Counted from the stretch's first letter, positions 34,893-46,640 are shown. The stretch is DNA of 64,000 bases from Helianthus annuus (GCF_002127325.2 NC_035449.2:77910693-77974692), one strand, 5' to 3'. Numbers and translations: made by a program. The notes: generated by a model not told the origin, from the sequence alone.

Positions 34893-36191
34893 CAGGGGCG
34901 CAGGATATGAGGGGCCGGGGGGGGCGCCCGACCCCCCGAACTTTTTGCCGAGTAGTGTTACGTATCTATTTTTCGTATAGAAATTTTTAGGTTTATACGT
35001 TTTCGCCCCCCCTCCCCCCCCCCCCCCGGGTTTAAAAAAAAATTAGGTATATAGTTTTTCGACCCCCGGTTTAAATTTTTTTTTGGTATATACGTTTTCG
35101 CCCCCTCCGGTTTGATAAAAAAATATTTATATAGCCCAAATAAAATTATTTATATAGCCCATTGTATTTAGAACTTGGATTGTATGTTTATTACTTATGT
35201 AGCCCATTAATGATAAGCCCAAAAAAACCCAATAAAAGAGACGGGAGTTAAACGCTGTTGATTGTTGTTGGAATTGGGAGGGCACCGGTCAAAAAAAAAT
35301 AAAAAATAAGCATACTGCTTGCTTGCTTCTAACCGGAGACGAGGAAAACAGAAGAAACAAAAGAGAAGAAAACGCAGGTGCGGCTATTCTTCGTTCGGGT
35401 AGATTTGTTTACAGAGACTTTGGACAAACAACTACATGAGCTGGATAGTAGATTCAATGAGCAAGCGATAGAGTTGTTATCTCTTAGTGCGTCTTTATGT
35501 TCAAAAAAGATTAATATGTAACAGATTGTTCTTCTTGTTGAGAAGTATTATCCTAACGATTTTACAGAGAAAGAAAGGAATCTATTACGTGGTCAATTGG
35601 ATAATTTAAGTTGAAAGAAAAAATAATCCCAAGCTAAGTGGGGTATCAACTCTTTCTGATCTTTGCAAAACTCTTGTGCAATGTCAGAAAAATAACATGT
35701 ACAAATTGGTTGAAAGAGTGTGTCGGCTAATCTTGACGCTTCCAGTTTCGACTGCAACAACGGAAAGAGGATTTTCAGCAATGAAAATATTTAAGAATCG
35801 ACTTCGCAATAAGATGTCAAATCAGTATCTAGCAAACAGTATGGTGATTTACATAGAAAAGGAGATTGCTGAGAACTTTTATTCGGAGTCCATAATTGAA
35901 GAATTCAAAAATCTTAAAGGAAGACGAGCAGAACTATAATTCTTCATCCAGGAGAACCGGTCACCGGGTACCCACCTTCCTCTTCTTTTTAATGGTTTCG
36001 TGTCTTTGTTCAATTGTTTGTTAAACAATGTTTACGTTTTAATGTTTGAGAACGTATTTTATTTCATATTAATGTTTAACCCGATCCGACCCGAATCAAA
36101 TCACCGACGTCCGACCCGAACATAGAATATTTTTTTAGGTCCGGTACCTTCCCCCCCCCCCCCCTAAACTTTTTTTCAAGCTTCGCCACTG
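34893..36191 (+). mobile_element. hAT DNA transposon, internally deleted
   Basis: Begins CAGGGGCG and ends CTTCGCCACTG (imperfect terminal inverted repeats). It is flanked by a perfect 8 bp target duplication ATCACTAG at 34885-34892 and 36192-36199, diagnostic of hAT. 1299 bp, with long C-runs near 34920 and 35010. It is inserted in a Harbinger-type sequence. Confidence 0.9.
35676..35939 (+). pseudogene. hAT transposase C-terminal dimerisation domain
   Basis: The protein shows the hATC signature: LTLPVSTATTERGFSAMK, then RLRNKM and VIYIEKEI. This is the dimerisation end of TTF-type hAT transposases. A small upstream transposase fragment (ELDSRFNEQ, near 35439) remains. The catalytic core and zinc finger are missing. 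Confidence 0.85.
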
Positions 36192-36199
36192 ATCACTAG

Positions 36200-36320
36200 T
36201 GATGACCACCGCCACTAAAAAAGGTTTGTGAGTGATAGAATAGTGGTTGATGACATGGCGGACTTGATTGGATGTTTGCGAGTGATAGAATTCCATCACT
36301 TGTGACCACCCCCACTCCCC
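36200..36320. mobile_element. Right part of the Harbinger-type element split by the hAT
   Basis: Contains GTGATAGAATTCCATCAC, similar to sequence just left of the hAT at 34872-34890. One element is therefore split, or a terminal segment is duplicated. Confidence 0.45.
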
Positions 36321-36323
36321 TAA

Positions 36324-36642
36324 GGCTGGAGGGTGTGGGGGCGCCACCCTTGCCAGCTAGGCATCTATAGCGCCCCCCGGCGCTAGAACACCACACCCCA
36401 GGTGCCATGGAGGGGCGCCATTGAACTCTCGCCATGGTGATAACGAGCAACCAGTGCGTGGATCGAGGAGAGTTATTGCATTTGACCATACCCAATGAAT
36501 TAAGGAGGGGCGCTATAGGGCTCCATCCACACCCTCCAAATTAAAGGGGGGTTTGATAAAGCCCCCAAGCTGACATGGCTCCTACGTGGCGCTTAGGTGG
36601 ACTTGATAAAGCCTCATGGGGCTCCAACCACACCCTATAGCC
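36324..36642. mobile_element. Harbinger-type MITE
   Basis: 319 bp with inverted ends GGCTGGAGGGTGTGG and (rc) GGCTATAGGGTGTGG, flanked by TAA at 36321-36323 and 36643-36645. This 3 bp TSD is typical of PIF/Harbinger. No coding capacity. Confidence 0.75.
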
Positions 36643-36762
36643 TAAGAGAGAGGTAAAAACTTAGATTGTTCACTATTTATGTAATAATTTATTTCACTGA
36701 TAAGGATTATCTACAAACTTATAATTCACATTTTTTTATACTAATACATGGGTTTGTATATG

Positions 36763-37443
36763 TAAGCTAGTTATCTATATAAGTGATCAATAAAACTTTG
36801 TTAGAATTTTTTGTATAACCGAACAATAAAACTTTGTTATAATATCAACTGAACCAAGTTATTTAGGCAATTAGGCTTGATCTTTTTAGTTGATGTTTAG
36901 TTAGTCTATCCAATCGTGACATGTGCGATATATAGAAGCGTTTTCCTTGAACGGCAAAGATTACATAATCACTACTCCTAAATTACACCAGTTTTACCCC
37001 ATGTCAGGAATTGAACCCTGGTCTCGCAAGAGACACAAAGCTAAGTCATGCTATAAATTAGTTGCTAACTTGCTTAATGCATCTTGAAGGCGTAATAACA
37101 GTAACATTTTAACAAATCTGTTCTCAAGCAAATATATAACAATCAACTATTCAATCGTTTTTACCATCCTAATGTATTCGACAAGTAATATAACACCCCG
37201 ATGTCTGTATAACAACAGCTTTACGAAGAACCGAGCCACAAATTATTGCACCATGTCACCTACATAACAATGTGATATCAAGGGATTCTCACAATGTAAG
37301 TTAAGTTAAATTTGTAGATCGATAACAGGTTTGGGTCAAAACAGGCCGGGTCAAGTTGGTTTAATTTGCAACCTCTTTTTGTGAGGTTTTGAATTTTCTA
37401 TAAAATGTGGTAACTATAGTTACACGACCATTATTTAAAGGTC
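36763..37443. repeat. 681 bp direct repeat, right copy
   Basis: Counterpart of 29563-30243. It adjoins the 3' flank of squalene synthase, so it is probably the original position. Confidence 0.9.
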
Positions 37444-37760
37444 GGAATTTCTAATATGACATAAAATAATCAAGTTTTGGGTTGTCATGTCTAACGCAGT
37501 TATAAACGGGCCGTGTTCCGGTTGATCTGTTTAACCTGTTTAACTAAATAGACGGACCCATTTAATACAACTCACCGACCCGTTTACAACTACAACACAA
37601 TCCATTTACAACCCGTTTGATTCGTTTAGGCAGCTTTCACCTCGTTTGACCCATTTAACTTGTTCCACATCTAGCTAAACTTTTTCTTTGACCCGTTCAT
37701 AACTAAATGGGTCAAAATTGTCACCTCTAAAATGAATACACAAGAGAAGTTGGTAGTTTA
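37444..37760. other. 3' flank of squalene synthase
   Basis: Non-coding. Contains several GACCCGTTT-like short repeats. Likely holds the polyadenylation region. Confidence 0.4.
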
Positions 37761-40700
37761 CTAAGAATGCTTACTGATTTTGTTGGGCCGATTAGCAGAT
37801 AGATAAACGTAGAGAATTGCCAGTAAAACGATCAGAAAAGCAATCTGCATAAAGATCATGGTATCTTATTACTATGAGACGGATTTGGTTAAACGAAAAG
37901 GCCAACTTAAGAAATTTGGATACTCACCAGAGCCGGAGCGTAGCTCGGCCCATCACCAGCTATGTACGATTTCCTGAAAAACACATATATATTTTTTTAG
38001 CTAAGATGGAAACGGGCCGATTGGGTCAAACGGGCTGAAAAGTTCACAAGTACCGTTTGTCAAGGGTGCCTGATCTCCTGCAAATCTTTTGGATAGCCTC
38101 TACCCTGTTGATTGTTGTATGAGCATTTGGATCCTTCAAGTTAACCTGGTAAAAACAACAACTCATCATTTACCAAAATAAAGGTAAAAACAACTCATCA
38201 ATTAAGAAAATAAACCTTATTATTTCAATGAATAAAAAAAATCTTGACACAAGGAAACACATGATAAAATTGATTAATGCAATGAACAATACCTTGGACC
38301 TGAGCAATGATGAAAAATCGAAAAAAGCACCATACACGTCCGCCATGGATTTCGTTCGGTCGATTATTTTTGCAGTAAGACCTAGAAACGAGATCGCCAA
38401 ATAAAGGTTTCATATCCAACAAAAACATAAAATATTGGGTCGTACTGCGTTAACATATTCACTAAAGAGTATGAGCGTGTTAGGTAGTGGGTCAAAATGG
38501 ATCGGGTTGGGTTAGGTTAGGTTGACCCATACCCACCCCCCCCCCACACACACACACACATATATTATATATAACTACTTAATGCCTTAAATACAATTGC
38601 AAAAACCATGTTATTACACTATGGGATGTTTTTAACCCGCTTGACCCATTAAGGATTTTAATAAAAGACCGTCTGGCCTGCCAATATGGTCTGAAAATGA
38701 TTCAGCATTGTTGATACTCCTACTTAGAATTACCAACAAGCATAAGGACTTCGGGTTGGGAAAGAAATCAGATTTTAGTAAAATAATTGAACTAAAGAGT
38801 GTGCTGAATAAAACAGTAATCTTACCTCGTCTCAGTTTAACCACCCCTCTGTAAACTTGAATATTGTTGTAGCATAAAGTTAGTGTTCCAATTGCCATTA
38901 TCTGATACAACATAACTTGAATATATTAAAACATCCACATAGGATATTTCATTGTCAAAATGACATCACACACTCCTACAGTCTCATGTGAGGATAATAA
39001 AATATATCCTACAAAACCTGGTATATATTTACCCAATATAAAATCATAATCTCAACGATACCCATTTTCAAATTTTTGACATTTATACCCTTCTCTTGAA
39101 ACTTGCATTATATGTCATATGAGACTGGGGGTGTGAATTTTTTGACACAAACCTAACCCATTTTTACTATGTTATATTTTTTTACATCATAAATTAAATT
39201 GAGTTTGTATTTTATGTCATAATTATAACTTAAAAAGAGAAATCGACATAATATTTTATAATTTAAATGTAACTGTATTATATGCATTTGTGTTCTTTTT
39301 AGTAAATTTTAATTCTAATTTAGGTTGAACAGGTCGTGTTCGGGTTCAAATGTATGACACGATTTTCGGGTTCCGGTCATGTTCAGGTTCGGGTCAGGTT
39401 GAACCTGCCAACCAACAAACACAACCCGTTTAGCACCCCTATTAATTAAAGTTTGGAGTGTAAGGATACAAGAAGGGTATAATGGTCATATTATAAATTT
39501 GTATTTTGTAAAATGGGTAAACATGATATTCAAGTATTTTGAATGAGTACATTCGATATTAATTTATTATTATTGGGTCAGTATGATTTTATGCAAGTGT
39601 TTAGGGGTATATGTATAAAACTGCCCTCATGAGGATTTCAAAAGGTACCATTTCTCTAAGTTTTCAAATTACTCATTGTATGCATGCCAAAAAAAGATTG
39701 GTGAGATTAATCTTGCTTCATTATTTTGTCACCATTAAAGGTTACTTTGTACATTTGGCAAACAGCCAAATAGTTACCAATGACTATTGTCTTTGTATAT
39801 GTTAAAATATTCAAATACATCCCAGGTAAAGGTTTAAATCACTTTGTAAGCAATGTAGGATATTTAAGGTAAAAACCTTAAATAAAATAAATACCTGTGG
39901 TATAGCACAAAACTTGAAGATTGATGGATCACGTAATTTGGACATATACTTTAAACAATCTTCAATATGTACTAAAGCGTTTGTCACCATATCATTCAAG
40001 CACTCAATAGCCTTCTGTGAGTTTTCTTTGTGTTTCAAGTCCTGAGATACATATCATCAAGTAACAATTAGATTGAAGATCCAAACTTCAAAAATAATTA
40101 ATAAGTGTATTCTGCTATGTGATTCTACATTGGCTATGGATGCAAAAGGGATGGGGGTCAAAACGGTAATTTTGTATGAGTTAGGTTGGGTCGCCACCAA
40201 CACTTTGTCTAAAAACTTCAAATTTCTTTACAAATAATTAACGTGTCAAATATTATTACAAATATACTTTGGCTGACTTGTGGTCAGTACGACTAATTTG
40301 ACGTGTTTCTAGGGCTGCAAGTGAACTGAACGTTCAACAAACAACTCGTGATCTGTTCGGCGGGAAGTTCGTATGTGTTCGTTTGTTTAATAAATGAACA
40401 AAAAATTCCGTTCGTTTAGTTATATGAACGAACATGAACACAATCCGCGTTCGTTCATTTACGTTCGTGAATGTCCGGTAACGTGTTTGTTTGTGTTCGA
40501 TAGTTCACTAGGATTTTTAACTTTTATATTTTTATAAATACTTCAAAATTCCCACTAATAAGTTATTTAATGAGTATTAGTGTGTTGTATAGTATATAAT
40601 TTAATATATTATATACCTTTTAATATATGTGCACTCTGTTGAGAAACATGTGTTTGTGTTTGTTTACATTCGTTACCTAAATTTAACTAACGGACAAAAA

Positions 40701-43544
40701 CAAACACGAACTCACTCATTTTCTAAATGAACAAACATGAACATAAAATCTTGTTCGGTAGGTGTTCATGAACATTTTGTAAGCACATATATTTCATTAA
40801 CAAACAAACACAAACAAGACATTGTTCGTGTTCGTTCGGTTCATTTGCAACTCTACGTGTATCCTTTTAAGCTATTTTTTTGGTCCTAACTAGATCTAAA
40901 TTTTTGTTGAAGCAAATGACGACATACCTCTAGATTATTAGTATATTTACTCCAGATCTGTCGAGGCCAGAACATACGCGACTTAGGTGTCTCGTTAATG
41001 TCCTCAAGATAATCTCTAATGATGTTTGTTTTCTGCAAAATTGTACCATGCATTAATACAAAGGTGAATCCAGATGATATTTGGTTTTTATTTTTTTTTT
41101 CAAGTGACCAGAAATATTATTACCTGGAGGAATAAGCCCATTGAATTGGAAATAGATTCAGGAAACAAAATTTCTTTTCCGGATGCATGAAAGAGTTTCG
41201 ACAAGCCTAATCCAACAAGTCCCGCAGCATAATGACAGTACTCATCATAGTCTTTAATTGTATCAACCTGCAAACACCACATAAACTCTCAGCTTTTGTA
41301 CTCACCATGTATAATGATATATTGACTAAGGTTTGACTTCAAAGTTCATGTAATGATGATAATATGTACCTCTTTGAATATAAACTTTGCCATTCCTGCA
41401 CCCATTTTCATTGTAATATCCTCAATTGCCTCCTGAAAACTGCAGAATGGTTGATAAAGTTAGTTGTAAGTCAGCATTGATTATGCACAAAATTTATATA
41501 TATTAATAAACCCTAAATCCTGCAGATAACAGATTGTTTCAAGCATAGGGCTGTATTCTATACAAAACGAACTAACTTTAAGTAGAGAACTGTATACGCA
41601 CTCTGTCACATCAACCAACTTTGGCATTAACCAACTTTAGCCCCTCACCTTTAATAATGACATGTGTAGCCTTTGGTAATGACATGTTTAGCCCTTTAAC
41701 TAAAACAACTTTAGCCCCTCAACTTTAATAATGACATGTTTAGCCCCTTAACTAGTACATCAAACAACTTTAACTCTCGCGCTTTGCTTATTTTTATCTA
41801 CATTTTGAACCCGCTGCAAAGCGTGGGTGGTAACTCACTAGTTATCATAAATATCATTTGGTAGGATTTAAACAAGATTGATTTTGAAACCGAATCTACA
41901 GTTTTCTTATTCAGTTTCAGATCCAAGAACATGATGAGAAACCCAAGAACATAATCCACCAACAATACACTATAAGATAACTAAGAGCCCACAATTTATA
42001 GTTTATGTAAAGGCAACCTGTCATTAAGCTCCAGAAAAGCAGTAGAAACATAACAAAATTGGTCCATGAGAACCTTGTAATCCTGTGTACCACCTTTATA
42101 AATAAAGAAACAACTAGAATCAGCAAGTAAATCATTGATGATCCACAAAATTAGAGATGTAAGCAAAGCAGGCAATAGCTGAGCCAGTGCTCACATTCAA
42201 AATGCCAATCAGGATCATAGATATGGCGATGAAATTCCATCAGAATTGGTATCTTAACCATGGTATCTAAGCTTGTATCATCCTCTGCCCAAAAGGCAAA
42301 ACAACCAAAATATGTGAATCCAAAAGCGGTATCTCAATTTCATATAGAAAAGGGAAACTTTAACAGCACATACCGACAGTGTCTAGGGCTCGAAGAACCA
42401 AATAGAAAACACATACCTGCACGAGGAGCATATTGAAAAGAGAGAAATGAGTGAAATCCAGCAATTAATTAGAAAACGAAATACTTAGGTTTAAACTAAA
42501 GAGGATTGAAGATCTATCAGATGTAACATATGTGCAGAGACACATTATAATATTAACTTCTTATGCATGGGATTCTAAAGATAAGAATATTCTTTTCTTA
42601 CTCATATATGAGTTATAATGACTGAAATGAATTTGTTTAAGTGCGTCATGTTAACAGTTACTGCCTCCCTAAAATTACAGCAAGGGTAGCAATGTAGCCC
42701 ATGTAAGACATGTAATCGTCAGGTCTTTTATTATTATGTTGTTATGGGCTAAACAAGCCCATGTAAGACATGTAATCGACGGGTCTTTTAGGTCGAAGTG
42801 TCGAACAGTTGTGTCGCGTCTGGAACGGTTGCTGCAAACCATCGCGTCGTTTCAGAAGTATATATGTATTGATACATCCAAACGTTGCAGGAATGTATTG
42901 ATTTCATGCATTCATGATCTAAAAATCAAAACGTTTATTCGTAAATCAAATTTGACAATCGAAACTAACTACATAAATTTGTGATCGACAAATCACAAAA
43001 CAAAAACATAAAAACGCTTGATATAGCGAACATTTCAGCAATATTCACACATTCACATCTACAAAATCGAACAAATCAACCAACAGTGCAACGGAACAAT
43101 ATAGATAAATCATAAACACAAAATTATCTAAAAACGAGAGCGAATCAAACAACAAACGCATAATAAATCAAACTTACAGCGTCAGGAGCGAAGCGAAAAT
43201 CAAAACGTTTATTCGTAAATCAAATTTTATATCAGAAAATCACAAAACAACACGTAAAATCATTGCAGAACATATTGAATTCACACATTCACATCCACAA
43301 AACCTAATAAATCAACGAAATGAAACAGTCTCGATAAAATCAAACTTACAGCGTCACGAAGGTCGGTTCCGAGCTGTTGAATAACGAGAGCGAAGCTTCT
43401 AGAAACCTTCTGAAGCATGGAGTAACAGAATCCCCAATGTGCCTCCGTAGGGATCTGAGTTTCGGCCTGTTTGGTGGCCATCCTGAGCTTCAACAATGGA
43501 TAGAGATCGTCTGGATGCTCGAACACCTCCTTTAAACCTCTCAT
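37761..43544 (-). CDS. SQS: Squalene synthase (farnesyl-diphosphate farnesyltransferase), 13 exons, intact
   Basis: Joins two farnesyl diphosphates to squalene (NADPH-dependent), the first committed step to sterols and triterpenes, at the ER membrane. Exons, 5' to 3': 43350-43544, 42374-42416, 42195-42284, 42018-42093, 41370-41439, 41124-41267, 40928-41032, 39895-40041, 38826-38901, 38293-38381, 38054-38145, 37928-37973 and 37761-37844. All have GT-AG borders and total 1257 nt, 418 residues, the normal family length, with no stop or frameshift. Motifs: HWGFCY and [13 protein letters not shown] in exon 1; first Asp-rich motif DTVEDD (residues 77-82, split by an intron); [14 protein letters not shown]; second Asp-rich motif DYLED (213-217); and a hydrophobic C-terminal anchor (about 392-407). 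The start at 43544 gives the usual N-terminus ([11 protein letters not shown]). A retrotransposon lies 169 bp upstream. Confidence 0.97.
38537..38572. repeat. Poly-C, (CA)n, (TA)n microsatellite in SQS intron 9
   Basis: C-run followed by CACACA and TATATA. A likely length-polymorphic site. Confidence 0.8.
40309..40854. mobile_element. hAT-like MITE/foldback element in SQS intron 7
   Basis: Inverted ends (GGGCTGCAAGTGAAC versus rc GTTGCAAATGAAC) and inner GTTCGTTCG-type inverted repeats. Flanking 8 bp ACGTGTTT / ACGTGTAT match at 7 of 8 positions. No coding. Confidence 0.7.
41590..41775. repeat. Short tandem repeats in SQS intron 4
   Basis: Three to four degenerate copies of an AACTTTAGCCCCTCA / AATAATGACATGTTTAGCCC unit. 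Confidence 0.7.
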
Positions 43545-43673
43545 TGTATCGATCAAATTTGCAGATCGGAAGAATGAGATTTCAAAGTTTTCCTCCTTTT
43601 TGGTTATAGGGCATGCTGTTACGATTGTGGTTTGTTTAAATGTGCGTACCTCATAATATTGCATGAGATATGC

Positions 43674-43679
43674 CACGTG
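43674..43679 (-). promoter_or_regulatory. G-box in the residual SQS promoter
   Basis: CACGTG (GCCACGTG context) 130 bp before the start codon. A weak TATA-like CCTATAACC lies at 43601-43610. They fall in the 169 bp left between the gene and the Copia insertion. Confidence 0.45.
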
Positions 43680-43713
43680 TTGATATTCAATTGGCTGATT
43701 GATGTAATATTAT

Positions 43714-44139
43714 TGTTGGCAATCACAGGTATGAATATAAAAGAATTGAGAATCAAGAATAATAAACTTGCTTGTATTGAATGAAAAAGTGATAATTACA
43801 ATTGACATACATGAGCCCTATATATACTATACGAATAGATGCGATTGTAGAGACATATCTCTTCACGAACGGTTGCGACTCTTGAACTTGTGGTTGAGAT
43901 TGATCTTGAAGAGGTGTGTCTCCTTGAAACATCGTGTCTCTTGCTTCCTCTCTTGTTGGCGCTGATTCCGAACAGGTATGTCTCCAGGAGAGGCGTCCCT
44001 TGATTAAGTGTAGGTTACAATCTTTCAAAGTGTCGCATCTAGTCCTCGTACTTTCTAACTAATCTAATTACAACATAAACTAACTAACTACTAATTACAG
44101 AACGACCCCTAACCTATATTTTAGTTTAAAACACCAATA
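43714..44139 (-). repeat. Copia 3' LTR (adjacent to SQS)
   Basis: 426 bp, minus sense TATTGGTG to GCCAACA. It lacks 13 bp present in the other LTR just inside the end. Confidence 0.9.
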
Positions 44140-44150
44140 CTCCCCCGTAA
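44140..44150 (-). other. Copia polypurine tract
   Basis: Minus TTACGGGGGAG directly before the 3' LTR, with the gag stop codon one base away. Confidence 0.75.
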
Positions 44151-44151
44151 A

Positions 44152-45099
44152 CTAAATATAGTTTAACAAAAGGTCTTCAACTTGCTCGACTTGCAGTAGC
44201 ATTGGTTCCTCTTCCAATGCGAGATTGGCTTCTTGTTGCGTGTCTTTCTCCTTTTCTTTCCACTTGGTGCAATCTCTTGCAAAATGACCAAGTTCTCCAC
44301 AATCATAACATCTGAACTTGCTCTTGTCTTGGTTTCTTGGACCCATATCTTTTCCACGTCCTCTTCCTCCTTTGAAAGATCCTTGTCCTTGACTTCTGCC
44401 ATAGTTTTGAACACCACGACCCTTTCCATGATGCAAACTTTCAAACTGATTATTTGTACTTGCCATCATGAGTCCTCCTTGATTATTATCTTCTTGCTTG
44501 TCTTGACTTTTGAGACGTTCTTCAAAAGCTATTATTCTTCCCACTGCTTCTTCAAATGGCATTTTGTCTATTTCCGAATATTGTTCGATATTTGCCACGA
44601 TGGGTAGGAACTTCTTCGGAACGGAAATGAGTAATTTCCTTACGAGTTTCTTGTCTTTGATAGTGGTACCGAGAGTTTTAAATTTGGCTTTTATACCACT
44701 CAACTTGCTTGCGAAACTACTTACTGTTTCGTTCTCATCCATCTTTAAAACTTCCAGTTCGCTCCTTAAAGTTTGTAGACGTGCTTTCTGAACCATATCT
44801 GCTCCGAGATAACGAACTTTGATTGCATCCCATACTTCCTTTGCTTTTTCGTATTGCGCAACTTGCATCAAAACATCTTCTGGTAACGTTTGGAAGATAA
44901 GTGCTTTCGTTGTGTGCGCCTTTTTTTCGTTTATCCCTTTCGTTGAAACAACTGTTTCCCAAAGACTATATGCCTTCAAGATTGTTTCCATCATAACTGC
45001 CCATTGGGTGTAATTTGCCTCTTTCAATTTTGGGCATTGAAGAGATACATTCCCTTGCTCGTGGAGTGACGTTGATGCACTTCCTTCTTTTTCTGTCAT
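44152..45099 (-). CDS. Copia Gag (UBN2-type) with CCHC zinc knuckle
   Basis: Intact 315-residue frame. The UBN2/DUF4219-like gag fold spans about residues 20-200 (YTQWAVMMETIL, VWDAIKVRYLG, LRSELEVLKM). A Gly/Arg/Gln-rich RNA-binding linker and one CCHC knuckle (CYDCGELGHFARDC, residues 264-277) follow. Gag forms the virus-like particle and binds RNA. The frame ends at 44152, touching the polypurine tract, so the missing pol is a property of the element, not a later deletion. The frame seems to have been kept open by selection or youth. Confidence 0.9.
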   Translation of the reverse strand: MTEKEGSASTSLHEQGNVSLQCPKLKEANYTQWAVMMETILKAYSLWETVVSTKGINEKKAHTTKALIFQTLPEDVLMQVAQYEKAKEVWDAIKVRYLGADMVQKARLQTLRSELEVLKMDENETVSSFASKLSGIKAKFKTLGTTIKDKKLVRKLLISVPKKFLPIVANIEQYSEIDKMPFEEAVGRIIAFEERLKSQDKQEDNNQGGLMMASTNNQFESLHHGKGRGVQNYGRSQGQGSFKGGRGRGKDMGPRNQDKSKFRCYDCGELGHFARDCTKWKEKEKDTQQEANLALEEEPMLLQVEQVEDLLLNYI

Positions 45100-45197
45100 G
45101 CCTCCTTTCTTTCTCGCCTTGCTTTTCTTGCCTATCTTGCTTGTGATCGGATGATCCTTTTCTTGACCGTGTAGATCAAATTTCTTACTTAGTACTT

Positions 45198-45375
45198 GCG
45201 CCTGGCCAACTTGCTAACCAGGTTCTTGTGTTTCTGACCGACTTGCTAATCAGATTTTTATGTACCCTGACCCACTTGCTAATCAGGTACTGACCGACTT
45301 GCTGATCAGATTCTTGCTAACTTGCTGTTGCGAATTTGATCAAAACTATCCAACCAACTTGCTAATTGGACTTAA
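45198..45375 (-). repeat. ACTTGCT loop hairpins in Copia leader, left part
   Basis: Five copies of ACTTGCT are framed by complementary arms: CCTGG/CCAGG (45201-45222), CTGA/TCAG (45234-45253), CCTGA/TCAGG (45266-45287), CTGA/TCAG (45290-45309) and TCCAA/TTGGA (45349-45370). An extra copy without a clear stem lies near 45320. Confidence 0.75.
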
Positions 45376-46378
45376 TTTGATCGTGTGACAGCTCGAAATC
45401 TAGAACCTTCGTTGTGTCTTGATGCAACATACTTGTACGCTATGTGACTAGTTAACCGATTTAAACTTAATGATAAACGTGAACCTTTTATGTGATATGT
45501 GCTTTTTTTTATGTGTGCATTTGTATGTATATATGTACGTGTTATATGTGAGCCGAGAACCCGACCGAGAACAAAGGACCCGACTCGAGACCATGAGGTC
45601 TCGAGTGTATAGTAACCGAATGGGCCTTGGGTCGAGAACCTAGTGACCGGTTTATAAGCCCTTTAGGGCACACACTTGGAACTAGCATATATATATACCA
45701 CCACCCTTAGTTATTTTACCATTTTGTTGAACAACACATACACACACACTCTCCTACCTTCTCTCACAAGCACACATTTTCGGCCAACATTTAATCCTTG
45801 GATTCAACTTGGAAATCAACATTTGGAGTTCACCTTTCATACTTCTTAACCGGTTAGTGACTCATATTGTATTTCGGTTTGTTGTTGATGTGTAATGAGG
45901 TTGAATGATAATATGTGTTGGCTTGGTGATTGTCTATCTTTGATAAAGATGTTTGCTAGATAGAAAATAGTTGTTTGTTGTCAAATAATGATATTGTGAG
46001 ATGATGAAATGTTATAATCGACTTGTATGTGTCTAAACCCGAATGACTTGTTTATACTAGAAGGTTGTGTTCATGATAGTGTTTGAATAAGGGAATTTCT
46101 GAAATCGGTTTGCATGTGTAAGGATTGAAACCACTAAATGAATATGTTTGTCATAATAGGATGCACATTAGTGAGTTATAGTTCATAATTTTGCTTGAAC
46201 AAAGGTTGAATATGTTATGAATATGCTTTGAATGTGGGTTGAATATTTGAAATCTGCATTGTTTGATCCATTTTGAGTAAATTTTAGACAACAAAACATG
46301 TTTAGTGGCTGGTACATATTTCTGCATGAATTCTATTGGATAGTACGACCTGCGCAGAATCAGCAACTGTTGGGAGTC

Positions 46379-46640
46379 GGAACCCCTGGTTGCGACTCGA
46401 AATCTCCGGGTTACGACACCGGTTGCGAGTCAAGAACACCTGGTTGCGACTCGCAACCACAGCATGATGAACCGAGACCACAGGTTGCGACACAGGTTAC
46501 GAGTCCCGTTGCGACTCGAGACCAAAACATGACTAGCCGAGACCACGGTTGCGACATAGGTTGCGACTCGCAACCATCCATGATCAACACAAACAGCATG
46601 ACTCGAAACCATGCTTGCGAGTCCGGTTGCGACTCGAGAC
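46379..46640 (+). repeat. GGTTGCGACTCG palindrome cluster in Gypsy 5' LTR
   Basis: About nine variants of GGTTGCGACTCG, several extending to the palindrome GGTTGCGACTCGCAACC. The same cluster recurs at about 53950-54206 in the 3' LTR. Confidence 0.85.

Noticed and set aside
34920..35040. Long C-runs considered as G-quadruplex signal
   Set aside because: Homopolymers in a decayed hAT, prone to sequencing error; no regular G-tract spacing.
43768..44028. Small frames inside the Copia LTR (repeated at 56138-56398)
   Set aside because: Identical in both LTRs, no motif, LTR sequence only.
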